Below, piece after piece: positions 26,151-38,021 of a stretch of DNA of 64,000 nucleotides. The DNA lies in NCBI GenBank assembly GCA_038253945.1, contig JBBSGR010000004.1, positions 124,001-188,000 of the forward strand. Reading direction: 5' to 3'. Each line of letters opens with the position of its first letter. Positions within the stretch are counted from its first letter, which is position 1. A program made the position numbers and the translations under genes. The notes below the pieces were generated by a model that did not search any database, was not told where the DNA came from, and saw only the letters and a list, made by a program, of their open reading frames with translations. The stretch is from JBBRYW01 sp038253945 (GTDB taxonomy: Bacteria > Actinomycetota > Thermoleophilia > Gaiellales > Gaiellaceae).

Positions 26151-26835
26151 ATGAGTTGGGATGAGGCGTTCGCGGACCGCTACGAGGAATGGTCGGCTGA
26201 CATGACGGCCGACGTCACGTTCTACAGCGAGCTCGCGCGCAAGGCGGACGGGCCGCTGGTCGAGCTGGCGATCGGCAACGGCCGAGTGGCAATCCCGGTT
26301 GCGCAAGCGACCGGCCGGCCGGTTGTGGGGATCGACTCTTCGCCGTCGATGCTCCAGCAAGCCCGTGCCCGTGCTGCAGAGGCGGGCGTGGAGCTCGACC
26401 TGCGCGAGGGCGACATGCGCGACCTCGCCCCTGAACGAGCCCGCGGCGCTGATCTACTGCCCCTTCCGGTCGCTCCTGCACCTGCCGACCTGGACCGACC
26501 GTCGCCGAACCTTCGAGCGCGTCGCAGCGTCACTGCGGCCGGGCGGACGCTTTGCCTGGAACGCCTTCGCGTTCGACCATCGCATCGCTGCCCGACTGGA
26601 CGCGCAGCACCAGTACGACCCGGTCCCGCACAAGGTTCGTTACGCCGTCGGTGAGAATCGGATCGACATCACGCTCGACGAGGGCGGGACCAGCTCTCTC
26701 TGGTGGGCAACGAAAAACGAATGGCTCGGGCTCCTGGACGTCGCCGGTCTCGAGCTCGAGGCGCTCTACTCCGGCTTCGCCCGAGAGCCGTTTGCCGACG
26801 ACAGTCGGGAATACGTTTTCGTCGCCCGCCGATAA
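26151..26835 (+). pseudogene. SAM-dependent methyltransferase with one frameshift
   Basis: The first frame, from ATG 26151, carries the SAM-binding motif I (LVELAIGNGRVAIPVA), VVGIDSSPSML and LREGDMRDLA. One extra C near 26430 moves the rest into a second frame: NEPAALIYCPFRSLLHLPTW, RVAASLRPGGRFAWNAFAFD and an end REYVFVARR at 26835. Together they give a normal class I methyltransferase of about 227 residues. It is a pseudogene unless the extra base is a sequencing error; both halves otherwise look conserved, so the lesion is recent. Confidence 0.75.
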
Positions 26836-26913
26836 CGCGCTCTACTGACCTTCCCGCACGGGGCCCCTTCCACCGAATCGTTCAGATCGAAAAAGCGCGT
26901 CGAGCGGGGAACA

Positions 26914-27277
26914 TGGAGGCGGCGGGAATCGAACCCGCGTCCGCGGACGCACCGGACAGAGCGTCTACAAGCTTAGGCTGTCCTTGACATTCGCCCGCCG
27001 GCCGGTGAACAGCCGACCAACCGCCGGGCTAGCCATCCTTCGGTGTCGCGCCGCAGACGATTGGCTCTCCTTTGGCGCCAAGCCCGTTTGTTGACGCCGC
27101 CTACCGAACCACGGGCCCAGTTCGGGGCGACGCGCTGGAGCTAACTCTTAGTTAGGCAGCGAGTGCGAGTTCGTTATCCGCACTTACACGTGTTCCCGGT
27201 TGATTAACGAGGCCGACCGGGGACCTCGGCTTGCAGCTCAGCCGGAGAACCGACCACGTCGAAACCAGGTCGCCCCC
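26914..27277 (-). ncRNA. ssrA: Transfer-messenger RNA (tmRNA)
   Basis: tmRNA rescues stalled ribosomes with SmpB. The minus strand starts GGGGGCGACCTGGTTTCGAC at 27277 and ends GGTTCGATTCCCGCCGCCTC plus CA at 26914. The end pairs with the start as an acceptor stem (GGGGGCG/CGCCTCC with one G-U pair), and the T arm is intact. The tag reading frame at 27181-27152 encodes ADNELALAA and a TAA stop, following an upstream GTAAGT. CCA is not encoded. Length 364 bases is typical of actinobacteria. Confidence 0.96.
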
Positions 27278-27301
27278 GTATGTCTCCCGTAGTGTAGCCG
27301 C

Positions 27302-28216
27302 GTGCTCGAAGTTCGGTCGTGCGTGCGCGAAGCCGAGGAGCAGGTCTCGCTCGATCTCTACAACACCGTCTGGCCGTGGGATGCGGTCTCGATGGCCGAG
27401 GTCCGCTCGTTCAAGGCATCGGTGCGCGACTACGTCGACATGCTTGCGCTCGCCGACGGTAAACCGATCGGATCGGCGGCGGTCGCGGTCACGCCCCATC
27501 GGCCGAACGTGGCCACCTTGATGCTGACGGTCCCGCCGCCGGACCGCCGGCGCGGAGCAGGCAGCGCGCTGTACCGCGCGGCCTCCGGCTGGGCCGCCGA
27601 GCGCGACCTCGACATGTTCGAGGCCGCCGCGCCGGAAGACGACGCCGATGGGATCGCGTTCGCGGAGCATCACGGATTTGTCGAGATCGAGCGCAACTCG
27701 CGCCTCGTTCTGGACCTGACGTCAGCCGAAGCAAGGCCGATCGGCGCGCCCGAGGGAGTTCGGATCGTCACGTGGGCCGAGCGGCCAGAGCTCGCCCGGC
27801 AGATCTACAACGTCGCTTGCGAGGCCTACGCCGACGTGCCCGGCCAGGAAGACGACGAGTTGGAGCCCTTCGAGGACTGGCTTGCGCACGATATGCAGGG
27901 CGCGGGCGACCGGCCCGAAGCGACGTTCATCGCCGTCGCAGGCAACGAGGTCGTGGGGTACGCGAAGTTCAGCCTCACCGCCGCCCAACCCCGGGTCGCC
28001 GCCCACGACATGACAGGCGTGAAGCGCGCCTGGCGCGGGCGCGGAGTCGCCGGCGCACTCAAGCACGCCCAGATCGCGTGGGCCAAGGCCGCCGGCTACG
28101 AGCGCCTGCAGACCCAGAACGAGGTTCGAAACGAGCCCATCCGCCGGCTCAACGAACGCCTGGGCTACCGATCGGCGCCAGGCCGGATCCTGTTGCGCGG
28201 TCCGCGCGCTCCCTGA
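27302..28216 (+). CDS. Tandem GNAT acetyltransferase (two GNAT domains)
   Basis: 304 residues from GTG 27302. The N-terminal GNAT domain has VPPPDRRRGAGSALYRAA, the acetyl-CoA loop, and FAEHHGFVEIER. The C-terminal domain has VGYAKFSLTAA, MTGVKRAWRGRGVAGALK and NEPIRRLNERLGYR. Double-GNAT proteins of this type are common in actinobacteria, and some resemble mycothiol synthase in layout, but this one is only loosely similar and its substrate is unknown. It starts 25 bases from the 5' end of ssrA, transcribed divergently. Confidence 0.88.
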   Translation: MLEVRSCVREAEEQVSLDLYNTVWPWDAVSMAEVRSFKASVRDYVDMLALADGKPIGSAAVAVTPHRPNVATLMLTVPPPDRRRGAGSALYRAASGWAAERDLDMFEAAAPEDDADGIAFAEHHGFVEIERNSRLVLDLTSAEARPIGAPEGVRIVTWAERPELARQIYNVACEAYADVPGQEDDELEPFEDWLAHDMQGAGDRPEATFIAVAGNEVVGYAKFSLTAAQPRVAAHDMTGVKRAWRGRGVAGALKHAQIAWAKAAGYERLQTQNEVRNEPIRRLNERLGYRSAPGRILLRGPRAP

Positions 28217-28248
28217 CGCCGCCCGGAGGCCACAGGGACCGGGCGCGC

Positions 28249-28716
28249 CTACCGGTTTCGGGCGCTGAGCGCGCGCTCGATCTGGCGTTCGGCGTCACGC
28301 TTCGCGAGATCGCGGCGCTTGTCGATCCGTTCCTTGCCGCGTGCGACGGCGAGCTCGACCTTTGCCCGCCCGTCCTTGAAATAGAGCCTGGTCGGGATCA
28401 GCGTGAGGCCACGCTCGTTCACCTGCGCGCCCAGCGAGGCAATCTCGCGGCGGTGGAGCAGCAGCTTCCGGTCGCGATCCGGGTCGTGATTGGCGATGTT
28501 GCCCTGGTCATAGGTCGAGATATGGGCTCCCACCAGCCAGACCTCGGCACCGCGCACGTCGGCGTAGGCGCGGCGGAGATTGGCCCTACCTTCGCGAAGT
28601 GACTTCACTTCCGTACCGCTGAGCACGAGGCCGGCCTCCACGCGCTCGAGCAGGTGATACTCGTGCCGGGCCCGGCGGTTGTCGGCGATGAGCTTCTCTC
28701 CCTGGTTGCGAGCCAT
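28249..28716 (-). CDS. smpB: SsrA-binding protein SmpB
   Basis: 155 residues from ATG 28716. SmpB binds the tRNA-like part of tmRNA and is required for trans-translation. Family motifs are present in order: NRRARHEYHLLERVEAGLVL, GTEVKSLREGRANLRRAYA, NHDPDRDRKLLLHRREI, and a basic C-terminal tail (GKERIDKRRDLAKRDAERQI) that enters the mRNA channel. It lies 1 kb from ssrA, with one GNAT gene between. A longer open frame upstream has no family similarity. Confidence 0.97.
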   Translation of the reverse strand: MARNQGEKLIADNRRARHEYHLLERVEAGLVLSGTEVKSLREGRANLRRAYADVRGAEVWLVGAHISTYDQGNIANHDPDRDRKLLLHRREIASLGAQVNERGLTLIPTRLYFKDGRAKVELAVARGKERIDKRRDLAKRDAERQIERALSARNR

Positions 28717-28831
28717 ACGCGGCGATTGTAGGTGCGCTGACTTTTCACTTCCGTTACGGCCTCGTATCCCACGTGTGCGAGCTTCTCGAATAGCCTTGGG
28801 ACCGGAGGGAGGCTCGCGGCCGGCCCCGGGC

Positions 28832-30502
28832 TCACCTCGCAGGAGCGAGCTCGACCTTGCCGGCCGGGCGATCGATCGATTCGACGCGCACCGAAGCGGA
28901 GTCACCCAGCCGGTAGCGCCTCCCCGTTCGCCGGCCGACAAGGGCTGTGGCCAGCGGGTCGAGCTCGAAGTAATCGTCCGGCAGACGGCGCACGGGCACG
29001 TAACCCTCGAAGACGTCCCCGAAGCGGACAAACATCCCCGATCCGATTACGCCGGTGATCTCACCCTCGAAAACGTGCTGCCAGCCAAGCTCGAAGAGCT
29101 TCCGATCGAGGAGCCACGCGAGACAGATGTCGTCGGCTCGGTACTCGAGCGCGGCGGACTCCCGCTCCTGCAGCGACGCGTGCTCGGCGAGCGGGCCAAG
29201 ATCCTCCGCCAGCGGCACGTCCGTCGTCCCGAGCTCACGAAGCAGCACTCTGTGGCACACGAGGTCGGGATAGCGCCGAATCGGTGAGGTGAAATGGCAG
29301 TACGCGGGGCTCGCCAGGCCGGAGTGCCCGAGGTTGCGAGGGTCGTAGCGGGCTTGCTTCAGCGAGCGGAGAACCATCGCCGGAAAGGCCTCAGCCCCTC
29401 GGCCACCGCCCTTCACGTAGTTGGTGACCAACTCGGCTGTGGCCGCCGCCAGACGAGCGGCATCGGACGGTGAGATTCGCTCGTCCTCGGGCGCAGCCGG
29501 AGTGGGCACCCCGAGCTCGGCGAGCCGCGAGATCAACAGGGCAACCGACTGCGGCTCCGGTCGCTCATGGACGCGGTAAAGCGCCTCGCGGCGCCGCGAG
29601 GAGAGCAATCCGGCCACCGCCTCGTTGGCGAGAATCATGAACTCCTCGACGAGAGCGTGCGCGTGCGGCTCTGCTTGCTTCCACGCACCCTCCACCCCGC
29701 CGCGCCCGTCAAAGGCAAACGCTACCTCGGGCGACGAGATACGCAGCGCTCCGCGCCCGAACCGCCGCTCGCGAAGATCGAGTGCGATCCGCTCGGCGAG
29801 CCGCAGCGCCTCCCCCGTCTCGGGATCGGCCCGCTCCCGCCCCGCGAGGATTGCCTCGGCCTGCCCGTAGGTCAGGCGCTCGCGGCTGCGGATCACAGAT
29901 CGATAGAACAGTGGCTCGCCGAGCGCGAGATCGGCGTCGAACGGAAGCTCGACCGTGACGCAGAGCCGGTCCTGCTGCGGGCGCAAGCTGCAAGCGTCGT
30001 CCGCGAGCGCGGGAGGCAGCATCGGGGCGACGAGTCCCGGCACGTAGGTCGAGAGCGCGCGGTGCGCGGCACCACGGTCCAGCGGCGACCCCGCCGCGAC
30101 GTAGTAGGAGACGTCGGCGATATGCACCCATGCTCTGACGCGATCCCGGTCGCGCACGACCGAGATCGCGTCGTCGAAGTCCTTCGCCGTCTCCGGGTCG
30201 ATCGTGAACGTGGGCAGGGCGCGGAGATCAACTCGTCCATTCAGGTCCGGCTCGGGGAGCGAGTACGGCTCGAAGCCCCGCCTCAGGCCAGCTTCGTAGA
30301 GCAGCCCCTCGAGCACCGTCTCGATCGCACCGGCCGGCCCGAGCACGTGCTCGACGCGAACACGGCCACGTCCGGGGCGCACGACCGCCAGATCACCGAC
30401 GCTCGCCTCGCGTGCGCCCCTCTCATCCAGCACGAGGGGTACGCCACGCGTGAAGTACGGCTCCCCGACCCACAGCTTCCCCCGCCCCCCCAGCTCCACC
30501 AC
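28832..30502 (-). CDS. rnr: Ribonuclease R/RNase II family exoribonuclease
   Basis: 556 residues, shorter than the 700-800 of typical RNase R, with a reduced N-terminal cold-shock region. The catalytic RNB domain is clear: TIDPETAKDFDDAISV holds the metal-binding Asp cluster, followed by VHIADVSYYV, the VEEFMILANEAVA helix, FTSPIRRYPDLVCHRVL and a C-terminal S1 domain (FEGEITGVIGSGMFVRF). The enzyme degrades structured RNA 3' to 5' and works with tmRNA in destroying defective mRNA. It sits just upstream of smpB on the same strand, which supports that link. Confidence 0.92.
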   Translation of the reverse strand: MVELGGRGKLWVGEPYFTRGVPLVLDERGAREASVGDLAVVRPGRGRVRVEHVLGPAGAIETVLEGLLYEAGLRRGFEPYSLPEPDLNGRVDLRALPTFTIDPETAKDFDDAISVVRDRDRVRAWVHIADVSYYVAAGSPLDRGAAHRALSTYVPGLVAPMLPPALADDACSLRPQQDRLCVTVELPFDADLALGEPLFYRSVIRSRERLTYGQAEAILAGRERADPETGEALRLAERIALDLRERRFGRGALRISSPEVAFAFDGRGGVEGAWKQAEPHAHALVEEFMILANEAVAGLLSSRRREALYRVHERPEPQSVALLISRLAELGVPTPAAPEDERISPSDAARLAAATAELVTNYVKGGGRGAEAFPAMVLRSLKQARYDPRNLGHSGLASPAYCHFTSPIRRYPDLVCHRVLLRELGTTDVPLAEDLGPLAEHASLQERESAALEYRADDICLAWLLDRKLFELGWQHVFEGEITGVIGSGMFVRFGDVFEGYVPVRRLPDDYFELDPLATALVGRRTGRRYRLGDSASVRVESIDRPAGKVELAPAR

Positions 30503-30534
30503 GAGGCGCTCCGGCCGCGTGGGGCGTTCAGCGC

Positions 30535-31431
30535 TCAGATTCGCAGGAAGCGGCGCATGGTGAGGCCGGAGCCCGCCGCACCGAGCACGAGCCCGATCCC
30601 GAGCAGGATCATCGCGTTAAGCGCGAACGGGATCGCGGAGACGCCGGAGCCTGCGTCGATGTGGCCGAGGACGGACGGAAGAGCGATCTCCTTGCCCAGC
30701 AGGAGCAGGATCACGGCAGCGATCGATCCCAGCAGGCCGCAGATCAGGCCCTCCACCATGAACGGGCCCCGCACGAACCAGTTCGAGGCCCCGACGAGCT
30801 TCATCACCTCGATCTCACGGCGCCGCGCGAAGATCGAGAGGCGGATGGTGTTCGCGATCAGGAGCGTCGAAGCGGTCAAGAGGACGATGATCGCGATCAG
30901 GAAGATCGTCTCGATCACCCGTGCGATCCGGAGAATCCGGCTCGCCGTCTTCTTGCCGTACGTCGTCTTCTCGACCCCGGCCGGCAGCGGGTGCAGGCTC
31001 CGGTCGATCTCGTCCACGTACTCGCCCTTCGCCGGCGTGACCTCCTCGGAGGCGGGAAGCGGATTCGACGTGATGTTGCGAACGAGCTCCGGCGCTCGCT
31101 TGCGCATCCGCTTGAGCGCCTCCTCCTTCGAGACGAACGTGACACCGTTCTTCTTCACGAGCGGGTTCGACTCGAGCTTGATGCGAACCGCGTTGATCTC
31201 CTTCGCCGTCGCTGCGCCGCGCCCCGGACAGGAGACGTCCGTGCAGAAGTAGACATTGTCGAGCAGCGTGCCCTTCGTCTGGTTGCTCCACGAGCGAGCG
31301 AAGGTGCCGAACGCGATCAGGAGCCCGACGAGGAACATCCCGATCAGGACAGTCATCGTGGCCGCGATGGTGGTCGAGAAGCTGGCGCGCACCGACCGTA
31401 GCGCCTCGGACATCAGGAAGCGGAACCTCAT
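30535..31431 (-). CDS. ftsX: Cell division protein FtsX
   Basis: 298 residues with four membrane segments, in the order of FtsX: TM1 (TMTVLIGMFLVGLLIAFGTF), a large extracytoplasmic loop of about 140 residues with two Cys (FCTDVSC), then TM2 (IFLIAIIVLLTASTLLIANT), TM3 and TM4 near the C-terminus. The signature RLSIFARRREIEVMKLVGAS follows TM2. FtsX with FtsE controls peptidoglycan hydrolases at the septum. Its ATG overlaps the ftsE stop by four bases. Confidence 0.95.
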   Translation of the reverse strand: MRFRFLMSEALRSVRASFSTTIAATMTVLIGMFLVGLLIAFGTFARSWSNQTKGTLLDNVYFCTDVSCPGRGAATAKEINAVRIKLESNPLVKKNGVTFVSKEEALKRMRKRAPELVRNITSNPLPASEEVTPAKGEYVDEIDRSLHPLPAGVEKTTYGKKTASRILRIARVIETIFLIAIIVLLTASTLLIANTIRLSIFARRREIEVMKLVGASNWFVRGPFMVEGLICGLLGSIAAVILLLLGKEIALPSVLGHIDAGSGVSAIPFALNAMILLGIGLVLGAAGSGLTMRRFLRI

Positions 31432-32111
31432 TCGTTCGCGTAGCCGCCGCGCCGCTCGTCCCGCACGAGCGATCCCTCCTCGAGCGCGATCACTCGTTTT
31501 CGCATCTTGTCGACCATCTCGCGGTCATGGGTCACCATCAGGACCGTCGTGCCGGACCGGTTGATGCGATAGAGGAGCTGCATGATCCCGACCGACGTGT
31601 CCGGGTCGAGATTTCCGGTCGGCTCGTCGCAGACGAGCAGCGGCGGGTGGTTGACGAACGCGCGCGCGATCGAGACGCGCTGCTGCTCCCCGCCCGAGAG
31701 CTCGTGCGGATACGAGTTCATCTTTTGCGCGAGCCCGACGAGACTCAGCACCTCGGGCACCTTCCGGCGAACCGAGGGCCGGCTCTCGCCCTGCACGCGC
31801 AGGGCGTACCCGACATTCTCAGCCGCCGTTCGGTTCGGGAGCAGCTTGAAGTCCTGGAAGACACAGCCGAGATTACGGCGCAGGAGCGGCACCTTCGAGC
31901 GCTTGAGGCGCCCGAGGTCCCGACCGCCCACGATGATGCGGCCCTCGGTCGGCTCGAGCTCCTTCAACAGGAGCCGTACGACGGTCGACTTGCCCGAGCC
32001 CGAGGGGCCGACGACGAAAACGAACTCACCCTTGTCGATCACGAACGAGACGTTGGCTAGCGCGGTGACGTCCGGCTCGTACACCTTCGTCACGCTCTCG
32101 AACACGATCAT
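31428..32111 (-). CDS. ftsE: Cell division ATP-binding protein FtsE
   Basis: 227 residues from ATG 32111 (MIVFESVTKVYEPDVTAL), the standard FtsE start; the frame is open 150 bases further but that part is Pro/Arg-rich and unlike the family. ABC ATPase motifs are complete: Walker A GPSGSGKST, Q-loop VFQDFKLL, signature LSGGEQQR, Walker B LLVCDEPTGNLD and the H-loop VTHD. It is translationally coupled to ftsX. Gene order prfB-ftsE-ftsX is conserved across Actinomycetota. Confidence 0.95.
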   Translation of the reverse strand: MIVFESVTKVYEPDVTALANVSFVIDKGEFVFVVGPSGSGKSTVVRLLLKELEPTEGRIIVGGRDLGRLKRSKVPLLRRNLGCVFQDFKLLPNRTAAENVGYALRVQGESRPSVRRKVPEVLSLVGLAQKMNSYPHELSGGEQQRVSIARAFVNHPPLLVCDEPTGNLDPDTSVGIMQLLYRINRSGTTVLMVTHDREMVDKMRKRVIALEEGSLVRDERRGGYANE

Positions 32112-32261
32112 CGCGGCGGGGCTCGCCACGTCGGAACGCGCCGGGCGGTCGGCGAGGGCCGTGCGAGGTGTCTGGAGCTCCGTTTCCTGCACCGGTTCGG
32201 GAAGGGTCGAGCGCCGCGCCGGTCGAACTGGCGAGCCGGTCAGTCTAGCGAAAGCCTTCAA

Positions 32262-33372
32262 CTACAGCACCTTTCCAGCAGCTTTCGCCAGCAAATACGC
32301 CTGGATGAAGCCTTCGAGGGTGCCGTCGAGCACGGCCTGGGTGTTGCCGGTCTCGAACTCGGTCCTGTGGTCTTTGACGAGTTGGTAGGGATGGAGCACG
32401 TAGCTACGGATTTGACTGCCGAACCCGATCTCCTGCGCGGCGCCACGCTCCCGCGCGAGCTCCTCCTCCCGCAGCTCCTGCTCGCGCTCGACGAGCCGGG
32501 ACTTCAGGATTCGAAGCGCCGTCTGCTTGTTCGAGGCCTGCGAGCGCTCGTTCTGGCACTGGACGACGATGCCGGTCGGCAGGTGGGTGACGCGAACGGC
32601 CGAGTCGGTCTTGTTGACATGCTGACCCCCGGCTCCGCTCGCGCGGTAGGTGTCGATCCGCAGATCCTCGTCGCCGATCTGCACTTCGACGTCTTCAGAC
32701 AGAAGCGGGCTCACGATCACCTGGGCGAACGAGGTATGGCGCCGATGAGCCTGGTCGAACGGCGACTGTCGCACGAGCCGGTGCACTCCGCGCTCGGCCT
32801 TCAGGATGCCATAGGCGTTCTCGCCGGCGACCGTGAAGGTGGCGGATTTGAGACCCGCCTCCTCGCCGGGGCTCGCCTCGACGAGCTCGGCGCGAAAGCC
32901 GCGGTTCTCCGCCCAGCGAAGGTACATGCGCAGCACGATCTCGGCCCAGTCCTGGGCGTCCGTTCCGCCCGCGCCGGCGTGGATCGTGACAACCGCGTCG
33001 CCTGCGTCGTACTCACCGTTGAACAACGCATCCTCTGTCAGTCGATCCAACTCGCGCTGGATCGGACGCAAGTGAGTCTCGATCTCGCCCGCGAGCTCGC
33101 CGTCCAGCTCGAGGAGCTCCCGAGCGTCCCGGTACTCGCCCCGCAGCCGCTCGTAGCGTTGCAGGTTCTTGACGAGGCGGGCGTGCTCCGCCGAGACGGA
33201 TGCCGCGTGCCGCTGGTCGTCCCAGAAGCCGGGCTTGCCTAGCTCGAGCTCGACCTCCGCGATCCGCTTTGCTACGGAGTCGGGGTCAAAGGTAATCACG
33301 GACCCAGTCGAGCCGGGTCCCGATCTCCTCGAGCTGCTGGTGCAGCGGCGCGCCGGTCGGTCCGTCCACCAT
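32262..33372 (-). CDS. prfB: Peptide chain release factor 2 with programmed +1 frameshift
   Basis: RF2 reads UGA and UAA stops. ATG 33372 opens 28 codons ending TAC CTT, then an in-frame TGA followed by C at 33288-33286. Slipping +1 on CTT continues as DPDSVAKRIAEVELELGKPG to the stop at 32262. This is the classic autoregulatory recoding site. The downstream part holds the GGQ motif (YRASGAGGQHVNKTDSAVR) and the usual RF2 recognition region. The stretch before CTT has no strong internal SD. Reading only the second frame would start at MITFDPD and miss the first 28 residues. Confidence 0.95.
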
Positions 33373-33408
33373 CCCGCTACTCCCTAGCAGCCCCGGCCAC
33401 GCTGCGGC

Positions 33409-36123
<2,715 letters not shown>

Positions 36124-36164
36124 CGGTACCTAGGGTAGCCGGTCGAGCATCCGTCGAGCTCCCT

Positions 36165-36665
36165 CTAGAGAGGGGTCACCTCGATCTCCCAAAAGGCTTC
36201 GGACAGGTGGTTGCCGTAGACGAAGTAGTCGGCGAAGCGACCGGAGACGAGTTGCTCGAGCTCGGCCGCACCGGCAACTGCAGGCCAACCGTTCACGCGC
36301 AACTCCCGCTCCTGGCCCGCCACGCGGAGCGTAAGCTCCTCCCCTTCGATCGGCAACTCGACGACCGTGATCCGGCGCCCCCCTGCGACGAAACCTGCCG
36401 CCGCACGAACGACCCGGACGCGAAACGGAGGCCTCAGCTCTTTCCGCACTGCTGCCGCGAACGGCTCTTCCCCGTCGGTAAACGAGCCCGGCGGCTCGTC
36501 CCATTCGATCACGCTGGAGCCGTCCGGCAAGACGACGAACTGAACGTCGTCACCCTTGAACCCGCTCGCCCGAACTGCCTGCACGGCATCCCATTCCCGA
36601 TGCCGGTGCACGCCGTGGATACCAACCTCGAGGGGCGGCCGCAGGTCGGGGGGCTGCGGACTCAT
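36165..36665 (-). CDS. Conserved hypothetical protein downstream of hpf
   Basis: 166 residues, no signal peptide or membrane segment. A beta-rich pattern is visible (DVQFVVLPDGSSVIEWDEPP, FRVRVVRAAAGFVAGGRRI, ITVVELPIEGEELTLRVAG). The end, VYGNHLSEAFWEIEVTPL, looks conserved. I do not know the family. It lies between hpf and secA on the same strand and is probably transcribed with them. Confidence 0.7.
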   Translation of the reverse strand: MSPQPPDLRPPLEVGIHGVHRHREWDAVQAVRASGFKGDDVQFVVLPDGSSVIEWDEPPGSFTDGEEPFAAAVRKELRPPFRVRVVRAAAGFVAGGRRITVVELPIEGEELTLRVAGQERELRVNGWPAVAGAAELEQLVSGRFADYFVYGNHLSEAFWEIEVTPL

Positions 36666-36748
36666 CAGATCGCGGATCTGGACCGGAAGTTCGAACGCGG
36701 CCGAGCGGGGCGTGTCAGCCGGGGCTGCGGGAAGCCACTACCGACCAT

Positions 36749-37285
36749 CTAGAGCTGCGGCTCGATCAGGCCGTATCTGCCGTCGCGGCGGCGGTAGACG
36801 ACGTTCACGTCACCGGAGTCGGCGCTTTGGAAGACGAAGAAGTCGTGGCCCACCAGCTCTAGCTGCAGGACGGCTTCCTCGGGCGCCATCGGCGCGACCG
36901 GGAACTGTTTCGTCTTGACGATCGAGTCCTCGTCGTCGGCCGAGATCGCAACGGCCGCTTCTGCCGCCCCTCCGCTGGGACGTTGTCGGCGCTTGCGCTT
37001 GTCGCGGTACCGCTTCACTTGGCGGGTCAGCTTGTCGGCCAGCTGGTCGATCGAAGCGCGCATGTCAGTGGTGCTCTCCCTCGCACGCAGAACCGGGCCC
37101 TGCGTCCACACGGTCGCCTCGGCGATCTGGCTCTCGGCGATCGACGGGTTCCGCTCCACCGCCAGCTCGAGCTCGATGCGGGGCGAGTCGTTCAAGTGCC
37201 GGTCGAGCTTTGCGAGCTTCTCCTCGGCGTAACGGCGGATCGCGTCGCTGACCTCCGTGTTCCTGGCCTTGATCTGCAGCTGCAT
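36749..37285 (-). CDS. hpf: Long-form ribosome hibernation promoting factor
   Basis: 178 residues. The N-terminal S30AE domain (MQLQIKARNTEVSDAIRRYA, LDRHLNDSPRIELELAV) binds the 30S decoding region. After a linker rich in Ala/Asp, the C-terminal dimerisation domain carries IVKTKQFPVAPMAPEEAVLQ and HDFFVFQSADSGDVNVVYRR. Long HPF pairs 70S ribosomes into inactive 100S dimers in resting cells. Length and both domains are complete. Confidence 0.95.
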   Translation of the reverse strand: MQLQIKARNTEVSDAIRRYAEEKLAKLDRHLNDSPRIELELAVERNPSIAESQIAEATVWTQGPVLRARESTTDMRASIDQLADKLTRQVKRYRDKRKRRQRPSGGAAEAAVAISADDEDSIVKTKQFPVAPMAPEEAVLQLELVGHDFFVFQSADSGDVNVVYRRRDGRYGLIEPQL

Positions 37286-37321
37286 GCGACCTCCTCCATC
37301 GAACGGTGCGTGCGCCGCAAT

Positions 37322-37984
37322 CTAACGGAGCGCTCTCGCGAACGTCACCACTTGGACGCGCCGCGCGCCCGCTCGCCGAAGCGCCGATGCCGCCTCTGAA
37401 GCCGTGGCTCCGGTCGTATACACGTCGTCGACGAGGGCGACGGCTATGGGCGGAGACGCTCTCGCCGCAAACGCCCCGGCGACGTTCCGGCGCCGTTCGG
37501 CCAGCCGCAGGCCGCGCTGGCGCGGGGAGGCCCGCGTTCGCCCGAGCAGGGGCGCGGCCGGGATGTCCCAGCGCTGCGCGAGCTCGAGCGTCAGGCGTTC
37601 CGCTGGATGGTGTCCCCGGCGCAGGCCCCGCTCGCGGTCGCGCGGGATCCAGGTGAGGCAGGTAACCGCGGGAGCCGGAATCGTCTCCACGACGATCCCG
37701 GCCGCCAGAGCCGCGAGGTGACGAAGTCCGCGCTCCTTCCACGCCCCGACGAGACGCGAGACAACGCCGTCGTAGGCGACCGCTGCTCGGGCCGCCTGGA
37801 ACCCGAGCCTCCGGTGCGAGCATTCGCGGCAGCGCTCCACCGGCCACGCGGTCGGCGCGCCGCAGCGAGCACAGAGCGGGCCGCGGAGCAACGGGAGCCG
37901 GGCACGGCAGGTCTCGCACAGAGGATCGCCGGGGCAGGCACAGGCGACGCACCGCCAGGGCAGAACGAGATCGAGGAACCGCAT
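37322..37984 (-). CDS. comF: ComF family phosphoribosyltransferase-like protein
   Basis: 220 residues. The N-terminus has a double zinc ribbon (CVACACPGDPLCETC, CARCGAPTAWPVERCREC). The body follows the PRTase fold, ending in the PRPP-binding signature VALVDDVYTTGATASEAASAL. ComF proteins are linked to DNA uptake in competent bacteria, but are widespread and may have a more general role. It lies 36 bases upstream of hpf, as is common in actinobacteria. Confidence 0.92.
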   Translation of the reverse strand: MRFLDLVLPWRCVACACPGDPLCETCRARLPLLRGPLCARCGAPTAWPVERCRECSHRRLGFQAARAAVAYDGVVSRLVGAWKERGLRHLAALAAGIVVETIPAPAVTCLTWIPRDRERGLRRGHHPAERLTLELAQRWDIPAAPLLGRTRASPRQRGLRLAERRRNVAGAFAARASPPIAVALVDDVYTTGATASEAASALRRAGARRVQVVTFARALR

Positions 37985-38021
37985 TCGTCGAGCGTAGGTG
38001 GCGGCGTGTGGCCGGTGGGTG

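Noticed and set aside
32112..32261. An N-terminal 50-residue extension of FtsE
   Set aside because: It is open but Pro/Arg-rich, lacks a good SD at its TTG start, and does not resemble FtsE; the start at 32111 gives the normal protein.
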